From the NCBI RefSeq assembly GCF_009905215.1, contig NZ_CP047593.1, forward strand, positions 2,050,900 through 2,114,899: a stretch of DNA of 64,000 nucleotides, given 5' to 3'. The translations under genes were made by a program, and so were the position numbers. Below the pieces are notes generated by a model. The model had not been told where the DNA came from. It saw only the letters and a list, made by a program, of their open reading frames with translations, and made no database searches. This document shows positions 7,998-14,583 of this stretch, in pieces. Position 1 is the first letter of the stretch, and every line of letters begins with the position of its first letter. Source of the DNA: Tichowtungia aerotolerans (lineage in GTDB: Bacteria; Verrucomicrobiota; Kiritimatiellia; Kiritimatiellales; Tichowtungiaceae).

Positions 7998-8789
7998 ATG
8001 AACAGTCATGAAGTGGATTACGAAATTCTGGGCGACGACCTTCAGGTGGTGGAGGTGGAACTGGATCCCGGCGAAACGGTGATTGCCGAAGCCGGAGCCA
8101 TGAACTACATGGAAGAGGGTATCGCCTTCGAAGCAAAAATGGGTGACGGCTCCAATCCGAATGAGGGATTCATGGGCAAGCTGATGAGTGTCGGCAAGCG
8201 GGCGCTGACCGGCGAGTCCATTTTTATGACCCACTTCACCAACATTGGTTCCGGCAAAAAACGGGTTTCGTTTTCGGCTCCCTATCCCGGCAAAATTCAG
8301 GCGCTGGACCTGTCACAGATTGGAGGACGGTTTATCTGCCAGAAAGATGCGTTCCTGTGTGCCGCCAAAGGAACGAACGTCAGCATTGCCTTTACCCAGC
8401 GCATGGGGGCGGGATTTTTCGGCGGCGAGGGCTTTATTCTCCAGAAACTGGAAGGCGACGGCATGGCCTTTGTTCATGCCGGTGGAACGATCGTCAGAAA
8501 AGAGCTGGCCGGAGAGTCGCTCAAGGTCGATACCGGCTGCATTGTCGGGTTCAGCGGAAACATCGACTATTCCATCGAACGCGCAGGCAGCCTGAAGTCC
8601 ATGTTCTTCGGTGGCGAAGGGCTGTTCCTTGCCACGCTGCGCGGAACCGGAACCGTTTATCTGCAGAGCCTGCCGTTCTCCCGTCTGTGCGACCGCATTC
8701 TCGCGCACGCTCCCGTTCAGAACAACGGCCGGCGACAGGGCGAAGGCTCCGTGCTCGGTGTTGTCGGCGACCTGATTGGTGGGCGATAA
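7998..8789 (+). CDS. AIM24 / TIGR00266 family protein
   Basis: 263 aa starting at ATG 7998, preceded by GGGAGAA; an upstream in-frame codon at 7974 has no better signal. Family motifs: [16 protein letters not shown], a glycine-rich [20 protein letters not shown], and [18 protein letters not shown]. The fold is a beta-prism made of repeated DUF124-type strands. Function in bacteria is unknown; the yeast mitochondrial relative helps organise the inner membrane. Probably cytoplasmic or membrane-associated. C-terminus ends VVGDLIGGR, a common family ending. Confidence 0.87.
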   Translation: MNSHEVDYEILGDDLQVVEVELDPGETVIAEAGAMNYMEEGIAFEAKMGDGSNPNEGFMGKLMSVGKRALTGESIFMTHFTNIGSGKKRVSFSAPYPGKIQALDLSQIGGRFICQKDAFLCAAKGTNVSIAFTQRMGAGFFGGEGFILQKLEGDGMAFVHAGGTIVRKELAGESLKVDTGCIVGFSGNIDYSIERAGSLKSMFFGGEGLFLATLRGTGTVYLQSLPFSRLCDRILAHAPVQNNGRRQGEGSVLGVVGDLIGGR

Positions 8790-8838
8790 TTGAAACGGTA
8801 CCAGCTGAATTCAGAAAGCGCTGTCCCCTTATCAGATC

Positions 8839-9171
8839 ATGAGTGAAACGATTGGCAAATGTCTCGGAATTCCGATCCGCATTCACGACGACCGGAAGAT
8901 CGTCTGTTGCGACGATCTGGAATTTCCCTGCGGTTGGAAAGAGGGCGACGGGTACTTTCTGGTGCGCCTTTACGAGGGGGTGATCTGTGTGGGCTGGGTC
9001 AACGGAAACCACGAGATGAATATCGAATTCCGCGGCAGCGACCCCGATAACCTCATTCGCGAAGTGACCCGGCAGGACTTTGTCGATAAACCCCATGCCG
9101 CTTACATCGCTGCCGAAATCATGCTTGCCTATCGCTGTCTGGTTGATGGCTCAGAATATGTCCAGCGGTAG
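8839..9171 (+). CDS. DUF4346-like small protein
   Basis: 110 aa. The C-terminal half, KPHAAYIAAEIMLAYRCLVDGSEYVQR, resembles the HAAYLG-EL-KAE-AL-G-Y-Q signature of DUF4346, a domain otherwise fused to pterin-dependent or MtrA-like methyltransferases. The N-terminal half is beta-rich (GYFLVRLYEGVICVGWVN). Here it stands alone with no methyltransferase partner next to it. Recognition is by remembered signature only. An unknown soluble protein is the alternative. Confidence 0.5.
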   Translation: MSETIGKCLGIPIRIHDDRKIVCCDDLEFPCGWKEGDGYFLVRLYEGVICVGWVNGNHEMNIEFRGSDPDNLIREVTRQDFVDKPHAAYIAAEIMLAYRCLVDGSEYVQR

Positions 9172-9180
9172 GGTACAGGG

Positions 9181-9196
9181 TTCCAATGTTTGGAAA
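9181..9196. repeat. dispersed palindrome, exact intergenic copy
   Basis: TTCCAATGTTTGGAAA between two convergent genes, just before a terminator that serves the minus-strand ACT gene. Confidence 0.85.
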
Positions 9197-9211
9197 TTCA
9201 CCGTTGTCTGC

Positions 9212-9246
9212 TGAAAAAAAAGAAGGCGCCCCGCAATCAGCGGGGC
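9212..9246 (-). terminator. intrinsic terminator of the ACT-domain gene
   Basis: Read on the minus strand: GCCCCGC-TGATT-GCGGGGC stem (9228-9246) followed by CGCCTTC and eight T residues. It ends the ACT gene whose stop is at 9255. Confidence 0.85.
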
Positions 9247-9254
9247 AGCCCTGA

Positions 9255-9659
9255 TTATTGGTTGAGCAGAACGAGTGCGCGGTCGTTGTCGTCCGTAGAG
9301 AGCACGGCCAGACAGGTTTCGTCCGAGACCGGAGCGCTGGCGTAGAGATACTGAATGTTCACTCCGCCGTTGCCGATCTTTTCGCAAACCCTGCTCAACA
9401 TGCCTGGGGAGTGTTCCATGGACACTTCCACAGAGTTGACTTCTTCCGGGGCATAGTTATGCGCGCGCAGCGCATCGACTGCCCGGAGATTATCATCGGT
9501 TACCAGCCGGACAACCCCCTTGTTTCCGTCCTCCACCCAAGCTGCCGCCGCCCGAATATTCACGCCTTTATCGGCAACAATCCGGGTGAGCTGCGCCAGA
9601 ATGCCGATATCGTTGAATACGCGGACGGACACCTCCTTGCAGTGTTTTGCGGTGATCAT
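9255..9659 (-). CDS. tandem ACT-domain protein
   Basis: 134 aa made of two ACT domains: residues about 8-65 (EVSVRVFNDIGILAQLTRIV) and 70-134 (NSVEVSMEHSPGMLSRVCEK), each with the glycine turn between first strand and helix. ACT domains bind amino acids as regulatory ligands. Stand-alone pairs like this are usually putative allosteric sensors. No enzymatic domain is attached, so the partner is unknown. It has its own terminator and is divergent from sixA. Confidence 0.85.
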   Translation of the reverse strand: MITAKHCKEVSVRVFNDIGILAQLTRIVADKGVNIRAAAAWVEDGNKGVVRLVTDDNLRAVDALRAHNYAPEEVNSVEVSMEHSPGMLSRVCEKIGNGGVNIQYLYASAPVSDETCLAVLSTDDNDRALVLLNQ

Positions 9660-9829
9660 GCTTCCTCACCTCCCCTTCGGTTACAATTGTCTTCCTGAGG
9701 GGCCGGTTTGTCCAGTCTTGAAATGTCTGTTATGTGCAGAATTCAGGTGCGGGGCGGTCAAATAACGTGATTTTTATGCTGACCCGTTCCCTGGCGGGAT
9801 TACAATCCCAATAGAGGGGAGGGAGAGCT

Positions 9830-10330
9830 ATGAAAACATTGGTTTTAGTTCGACATGGCAAGGCTGCCCACCGTCACGGTGGCGAAGATATAGACCGTCC
9901 ACTTACTCATCGGGGCCGGGCGGATTCTGAGCAGATGGCGGAAAAATTCCATGAACTCGGTGTGCAGGTTCATGCCGTTCTCAGCAGTCCGGCGCTGCGC
10001 GCAGAAACCACCGCGAAATGTTTTGCCGACTGGGCGGTGCTTCCGGTTGGACTCGACGAACGTCTCTACGATGCCGGAGTGCCGGATCTGCTGGATGTCG
10101 TGCAGGGCGCCGAGGATTTCCAGGAAACCATCCTTCTGGTCGGGCATAACCCCGGCATCAGCGAGTTCCTGCGGGTGCTGCTGGATCGTCATCATGGCGA
10201 CATGCCGGCCGCCTCCGTGGCAGTCATCAACTTCGATGTTCCCGAATGGGTGGATGTCGTCGCCGGCAGCGGAGACCTGGAATGGTTTATGGATCCCAAA
10301 ATACTCGAAGCGGAAAACGAAACCGCCTGA
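9830..10330 (+). CDS. sixA: phosphohistidine phosphatase SixA-like (histidine phosphatase superfamily)
   Basis: 166 aa, single domain. The catalytic RHG motif is at residues 8-10 (Arg8, His9) and a second phosphate pocket is in LLVGHNPGISEF. SixA enzymes remove phosphate from His residues of phosphorelay proteins (ArcB, or PTS NPr in E. coli). The window also carries HPr, EIIA-Ntr and a kinase-like protein, all plausible substrates in principle, but none is adjacent. RBS GGGAGGGAGAG precedes the ATG. Confidence 0.85.
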   Translation: MKTLVLVRHGKAAHRHGGEDIDRPLTHRGRADSEQMAEKFHELGVQVHAVLSSPALRAETTAKCFADWAVLPVGLDERLYDAGVPDLLDVVQGAEDFQETILLVGHNPGISEFLRVLLDRHHGDMPAASVAVINFDVPEWVDVVAGSGDLEWFMDPKILEAENETA

Positions 10331-10406
10331 GGGGCTGAGAGTCGACAGAGGAACAGAGGCGCAACAGCATTTCTATGCCTTTTTGTTTCGAATGAGTTTC
10401 CAATGT

Positions 10407-10428
10407 CTTTTGAATCAGAATTCAAAAG
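10407..10428. repeat. inverted repeat between convergent sixA and ald
   Basis: CTTTTGAA-TCAGAA-TTCAAAAG, a perfect 8-bp stem in the gap between convergent genes. It lacks a clear T-tract, so terminator function is only possible. A degraded copy of the dispersed palindrome (TTTCCAATGTC) abuts it. Confidence 0.45.
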
Positions 10429-10436
10429 CCCCTTCG

Positions 10437-11519
10437 TCAGTCAAACGCATTGGCGACTGCGGGACAGGTGATGCGCCCGTCGCGCATATTGAGCGCCGCC
10501 GCACGGCCGGGGCCCTTTGCCAGAAATCCGTCGAGGCCGAGTCCGGCCAGCTCCCGGCACCAGGCGAGCGTTGCGTTGCACAGCGCGTGGCTGCTGGTGC
10601 GGCCGACGGCACCGGGCATGTTGGTGACGCAGTAATGCACCACATTGTCGACAATGTAGACCGGTTTGCTGTGTGTGGTCGGTTTGCTGGTTTCACAGCA
10701 TCCTCCCTGATCGATGCAGACATCGACAATGGCTGCGCCCCGTTCCATTTTTTTTACCAGTGAACGAGGAACCAGCGACGGCGCCTTGGCGCCGGGAATC
10801 AGAACCGCCCCGATGATAAGGTCAGCCTCAAGGGCGTACTGTTCAATGGCATGCGGTTCGCAGTAAATGGTTGTTACATTCGGCGGCATGATTTCGTCGA
10901 GTCGCCGCAGTCGATCGAGGTTGATGTCCATAATCGTCACATTGGCTCCGAGGCCGGCCGCCACATGCGCGGCGTTGCTGCCGACCACACCTCCGCCGAG
11001 GACCAGCACGTTCGCCGGAGCCACCCCGGCCACCCCGCCGAGCAGGATGCCGCGCCCCATCACCGGCCGTTCCAGACACTTGGCTCCTTCCTGAACTGAC
11101 ATTTTTCCCGCCACCTCGCTCATCGGCGTCAGCAGCGGCAGTCCGCCGTGGTCATCCGTCAGCGTTTCATAGGCGACTGCGGAAATGCCGCGGTCCAGGC
11201 ATTGGAATGTCAACTCGCGCGAACTGGCGAAGTGGAAATAGCAGAAGACGATTTGGTTGCGGCGCAGCAGGGCGATTTCTTCGGGCTGCGGCTCCTTTAC
11301 TTTCACGACCATGTCTGCCCGGTCGTAAATGTCGGCGGCAGTATCGACAATCTGTGCGCCGGCCTGCTGGTATTCGTTGTTGGTAAAACCGCTTCCGAGC
11401 CCGGTATCCTTTTCGATCAGAACCGTGTGCCCGTCCTGTGTCAGCAGCTGAACCCCTACCGGGAGCATCGCCGTGCGATATTCGTCCTTCTTGATCTCAC
11501 GCGGAACGCCGATTTTCAT
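10437..11519 (-). CDS. ald: alanine dehydrogenase
   Basis: 360 aa, typical length. N-terminal MKIGVPREIKKDEYRTAMLP, the KVKEPQPEE substrate-binding lysine segment, YFHFASSRELT (catalytic His region), and the NAD-binding LVLGGGVVGSNAAHVAAGLGA Rossmann glycine motif. It interconverts L-alanine and pyruvate plus ammonia with NAD. TFQCLDRGISA replaces the usual helix at residues about 103-113 and contains a FQCL reminiscent of the dispersed palindrome, though the DNA (near 11195-11210) matches only loosely. Monocistronic; RBS GGGAGGCAGAT. Confidence 0.95.
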   Translation of the reverse strand: MKIGVPREIKKDEYRTAMLPVGVQLLTQDGHTVLIEKDTGLGSGFTNNEYQQAGAQIVDTAADIYDRADMVVKVKEPQPEEIALLRRNQIVFCYFHFASSRELTFQCLDRGISAVAYETLTDDHGGLPLLTPMSEVAGKMSVQEGAKCLERPVMGRGILLGGVAGVAPANVLVLGGGVVGSNAAHVAAGLGANVTIMDINLDRLRRLDEIMPPNVTTIYCEPHAIEQYALEADLIIGAVLIPGAKAPSLVPRSLVKKMERGAAIVDVCIDQGGCCETSKPTTHSKPVYIVDNVVHYCVTNMPGAVGRTSSHALCNATLAWCRELAGLGLDGFLAKGPGRAAALNMRDGRITCPAVANAFD

Positions 11520-11592
11520 ATCTGCCTCCCTTCGGTCGCAAGTATAAGCTCCAATGTTTGAAAAGGCTCTTCTGATGTTGTAAGTTTTTTGA

Positions 11593-12477
11593 ATGGCTTT
11601 TGATCCGGCAAAGCATCATCGGCGGTCGATTCGGTTGAAAGGCCACGATTATTCGGGCGGCGGGCTCTATTTCATCACGCTGTGTGCCCATCGCGAATTC
11701 ATTGCAGCGGCGGGGGCGACATGCATGTCGCCCGTACGGGAAATTATTGCGGAAGAATGGATGCGGTGCGGCGAGGTGCGCGATGATGTGTTTCCCGGTG
11801 AATTTGTTGTGATGCCCGATCATTTTCATGGATTGATCAAAATTCGTCCCGGCCAGTCCGAATTAGGACATGTCATCGGTTCATTTAAAGCCGCAGTTTC
11901 ACGGCGAATCCGCGGTAGGGGCGACTCGCAAGTCGCCCTCTCTTCCGACACCGCCCCGAATGTGCGCATCTGGCACCGCAATTATTATGAAATGATCGTC
12001 CGCACGCCCGAAGCCGCCGAAAACATTCGCCAGTACATCCGCATGAACCCGTGGAAATGCATTCAGAATTTTGGCAACGGGCTGCGCGGCATGGGAAACC
12101 CCGCCCTGTGGAATGCCGAAAAACTCGGCGTCCTGTGTTCGCGCGTCGGGGCGGCACGCATGCCGCCCATTCCCGATGCTGCTGTTTATCTCGGCGGCTT
12201 CCATTCCCCGCCCGAAAAGCAAATCCTCGAAGAGCTTCTGAAGCGCCGCGCCAAAATCATCATCTGCCCCGCTTGGGATTTGGGATCTATACGGGCGACA
12301 TGCATGTCGCCCCTGCAAGAAAACCGCCTGCTCATTTTGGAAATGAAAAACCGCGATGGAAATTTGGCTGCCGCCGAAGCCCGCAACCGCTTCGTCATTC
12401 AAAACGCCGACCGCCTCTACACGCCCCTCATCACTCCCGGCGGCATGTTAGACCGGCTCCTGCGGGAGCATGGGTAG
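11593..12477 (+). CDS. REP-associated tyrosine transposase (RAYT, Y1_Tnp / TnpA_REP type)
   Basis: 294 aa. The Y1-transposase core has the HUH motif in VVMPDHFHGLIK (His77, His79) and a catalytic Tyr at about 148 (NIRQYIRMNPWKC). RAYTs act on REP hairpins, which carry a GTAG-type tetranucleotide beside a palindrome. About 130 extra C-terminal residues (AKIIICPAWDLGSI, ENRLLILEM) form a second domain. Four GC-rich hairpins of 20 bp lie in the coding sequence, read as GATCMSPV, RGDSQVAL, GAARMPPIP and RATCMSPL. No other IS genes are near. Core catalytic residues are intact, so the gene may be active. Confidence 0.9.
   Translation: MAFDPAKHHRRSIRLKGHDYSGGGLYFITLCAHREFIAAAGATCMSPVREIIAEEWMRCGEVRDDVFPGEFVVMPDHFHGLIKIRPGQSELGHVIGSFKAAVSRRIRGRGDSQVALSSDTAPNVRIWHRNYYEMIVRTPEAAENIRQYIRMNPWKCIQNFGNGLRGMGNPALWNAEKLGVLCSRVGAARMPPIPDAAVYLGGFHSPPEKQILEELLKRRAKIIICPAWDLGSIRATCMSPLQENRLLILEMKNRDGNLAAAEARNRFVIQNADRLYTPLITPGGMLDRLLREHG
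11714..11733. repeat. REP-like hairpin 1 inside RAYT
   Basis: Perfect 20-bp palindrome GGGCGACATGCATGTCGCCC, identical to hairpin 4; in the other strand it is preceded by GTAC. Confidence 0.85.
11915..11938 (+). repeat. REP-like hairpin 2 inside RAYT, with GTAG head
   Basis: GTAG (11915-11918) then GGGCGACT-CGCA-AGTCGCCC (11919-11938). Confidence 0.85.
12149..12168 (+). repeat. REP-like hairpin 3 inside RAYT
   Basis: GGGCGGCA-CGCA-TGCCGCCC, preceded by GTCGG; same CGCA loop as hairpin 2, with compensating stem changes. Confidence 0.8.
12293..12312 (+). repeat. REP-like hairpin 4 inside RAYT
   Basis: GGGCGACATGCATGTCGCCC, exact repeat of hairpin 1 but in the opposite flank context (ATAC upstream). 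Confidence 0.85.
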
Positions 12478-12505
12478 CCGCAAAAGCGTGCAGAGAACGC
12501 AAAGA

Positions 12506-12521
12506 TTCCAACGTTCGGAAA
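12506..12521. repeat. dispersed palindrome, variant copy
   Basis: TTCCAACGTTCGGAAA. It lies in the 273-bp gap (12478-12750) between the RAYT and the kinase-like gene, in which I see no gene; the centre change C/G keeps the symmetry. Confidence 0.75.
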
Positions 12522-12750
12522 CGTAAACGCGACGTTCTCATCGCGTTGTTCAAGGGAGAGATTCTGCCACAATCTGATCCGGACCGAGCAGAAGAAGAGA
12601 AGGGCAAAACCATTCAGGAGCGCCAGATTCTAAGATTCATTGGCTGACCCCTGCGCTAAAAAGACACAGGCAGGAATAAAAAATGCTTAATAAATAGTCA
12701 TGCTGTTCTCTTTTAGAAGGGAACTTGTTTCAAGCGAGGGGAAACCGTTC

Positions 12751-13431
12751 ATGAAACAAAAAAGAACTGTCTCACTGAAGACGCTTAATGCGGAAATACA
12801 GGCTGAAATTGCAATCGTACTTCTGGCCATTATGCCCGCATTATCGATTTGTTATGTCCTGACTGTTATCAGTAATCCCGGACATCTTGCACCCGGGATG
12901 ATCTTTCTTATTTTTATCCTGACCCTTGGAGTTGCCTTCTCCGGATTCCTGATTCTGCGAAAATATCCAAAGAACATCATAAAGCTCCGCAATTATTTTA
13001 CTGAAATTGCCCAGAAAACACCGCCGGAAAATATCCGGTTGGTTCAGGCCGGCGACTCAGATGACATCCGGTACATTGAAGAAAACTTCAACCGAATGCT
13101 GGCTGAAATGCGCCACCGCATAGAAAAAACAGAAGAGCAGCTTCAGGTGGAACATGAACTGCGGAAAACCATTGATGATCAGCAGAAAGAATTGCAGGGC
13201 ATGATCCGAACTCTGGCCGCGGTTTGCCATCACATCGGTCAGCCGGCCACGGTTCTGCAGATGGAAATGCATCTCTTGATGCAAAAGGCAACCGACGACG
13301 AAGTGATTCAGCGTATCGCGGAGAGCGCGCAGGAAGTGGATCGAATTTCAACTATTCTTCAAAAACTGCAGCGAAGCAGCACATTTATGAGCACGCCCTT
13401 CAGTGGTTCCGAAGATCCGCTCAAAGATTAG
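12751..13431 (+). CDS. membrane protein with histidine-kinase dimerisation (HisKA-like) domain but no ATPase domain
   Basis: 226 aa from ATG 12751; 12700 is an alternative start. Two membrane helices (EIAIVLLAIMPALSICYVL and MIFLIFILTLGVAFSGFLI), a HAMP-like segment with coiled coil (IEENFNRMLAEMRHRIEKTEEQL), and an H-box AAVCHHIGQPATVLQME with the phosphoacceptor-type His. The protein then ends about 40 residues after the dimerisation helices: the N, G1, F and G2 boxes of HATPase_c are missing. It might be a phosphotransfer partner, a regulator or a decayed kinase. No response regulator is adjacent. Confidence 0.7.
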   Translation: MKQKRTVSLKTLNAEIQAEIAIVLLAIMPALSICYVLTVISNPGHLAPGMIFLIFILTLGVAFSGFLILRKYPKNIIKLRNYFTEIAQKTPPENIRLVQAGDSDDIRYIEENFNRMLAEMRHRIEKTEEQLQVEHELRKTIDDQQKELQGMIRTLAAVCHHIGQPATVLQMEMHLLMQKATDDEVIQRIAESAQEVDRISTILQKLQRSSTFMSTPFSGSEDPLKD

Positions 13432-13581
13432 TTAGGTGACGCTCCCTTCACGGGTCAATAGAGGGAAACCAATCGCCACAAAAATCTACAAAGATCCGTG
13501 CACCAGCCTTTTCGTGCCTTTTTGTGTTTTTCGTGGCCAACTCTAATCTGACCCGGTTTCCCTAGGACGTTTGGAAAAACA

Positions 13582-13914
13582 TCAGTTCATCCATGCGTCG
13601 TCATCTTCTTTTGTTTGGAAGAACCCCAACTCAATAAATGCCCATAAACTTCCAATGACCGGAATAAAGTTGATTAAGCACCAAAGCCCAGACTTTCCGC
13701 GATCATGCCATCGTCTTACCTGAGTTGTCCAGAGAGGCCAAAAGGATACAAGATAAACAACAACAAACCATGAGCCCGTTTCTTCTGCTCCATTTAATAC
13801 TGTATCGACTTGTGCTAAAACAAACCAGAGAGCCCAAACACCAATATAAACGCACCACCATTCGCTTCTGGATGCTTCTCCCGTGAAGGTAAATATATTC
13901 AAAAAGGGTTTCAT
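13582..13914 (-). CDS. DUF805 family small membrane protein
   Basis: 110 aa with about three or four membrane helices. Family signatures: FTFTGEASRSEWW near the N-terminus, the central TTQVRRWHDRGKSGLWCLINFIPVIGSLWAFIELGFF, and a short charged tail. DUF805 proteins are small inner-membrane proteins of unknown function. The gene is isolated. Base composition here is more A/T-rich than in the surrounding genes, which together with the 14003 gene hints at a locally different origin. Confidence 0.85.
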   Translation of the reverse strand: MKPFLNIFTFTGEASRSEWWCVYIGVWALWFVLAQVDTVLNGAEETGSWFVVVYLVSFWPLWTTQVRRWHDRGKSGLWCLINFIPVIGSLWAFIELGFFQTKEDDDAWMN

Positions 13915-14002
13915 CTAGATGTCCTTGTAACGGTAAGGAATCTCGCATGAGTTTTTGGATTCCTTTGATTAAAATCCGGTTGTAGGTGCATCGAGCTGCA
14001 AT

Positions 14003-14536
14003 CTACAACTTACTGAAGTCACACAGATATTGTTTTAATTCTTCATTTATTGAGCCTTCTTTTTCATGGGTGAGCATAAAAAAAGACACCACAGTATCTG
14101 CTGACACACGAAGCATACCACGAGTCATGTAAACAAACTCATTTGGTTCCGGATCTGGTTTGTTCGTCGTTTCCTCATCAATCAGGATTCCATAGAACCC
14201 ATATCCTTTTCCTGTCCCAAAATCGAAAGGCTCCAAGGTGATTTCTTTTTTCCCGGCATAGCGAGTAATATCTTTATCCAGTCGCAATAGCATCTTTTCG
14301 ACAGAGTGCTCGTCAATTTGGTCCCTTTGAAAAAACACTTTTAGTACAAAGCTATTGTCTTTTGGGGAGTAACTGAATGTTGCTGTTTTGTTTTCCTCGT
14401 ATTTGAGTTGCTTCATGTTCCATCGAGGCGGGGCAGATATTTTGAAGGTGTCATCTTCAGACATTTGAATCTTAAAATTTTCAGCAGAAACGGTGATGCT
14501 GAATAGAAGCAGAAGACTTGTAATGGTTTTTTTCAT
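14003..14536 (-). CDS. secreted/periplasmic hypothetical protein
   Basis: 177 aa from ATG 14536 (MKKTITSLLLLFSITVSAEN, a clear signal peptide with probable cleavage after SA). The mature part is beta-rich: FKISAPPRWNMKQLKYEENKTATFSY, then KVFFQRDQI and a central GTGKGYGFYGILID. I do not recognise the family. Coding style is A/T-richer than the flanking polA. Nothing in the surroundings gives a role. A longer frame from 14557 adds seven residues and is less likely. Confidence 0.7.
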   Translation of the reverse strand: MKKTITSLLLLFSITVSAENFKIQMSEDDTFKISAPPRWNMKQLKYEENKTATFSYSPKDNSFVLKVFFQRDQIDEHSVEKMLLRLDKDITRYAGKKEITLEPFDFGTGKGYGFYGILIDEETTNKPDPEPNEFVYMTRGMLRVSADTVVSFFMLTHEKEGSINEELKQYLCDFSKL

Positions 14537-14583
14537 AATTCTATTCCTTCGCGTCAATTCGTGTGAATTCGTGGTTCAACTCC

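Noticed and set aside
11593-12477. Complete IS200/IS605 element
   Set aside because: No tnpB, and no matching element ends were seen around the gene; the long C-terminal domain and hairpins fit a RAYT better.
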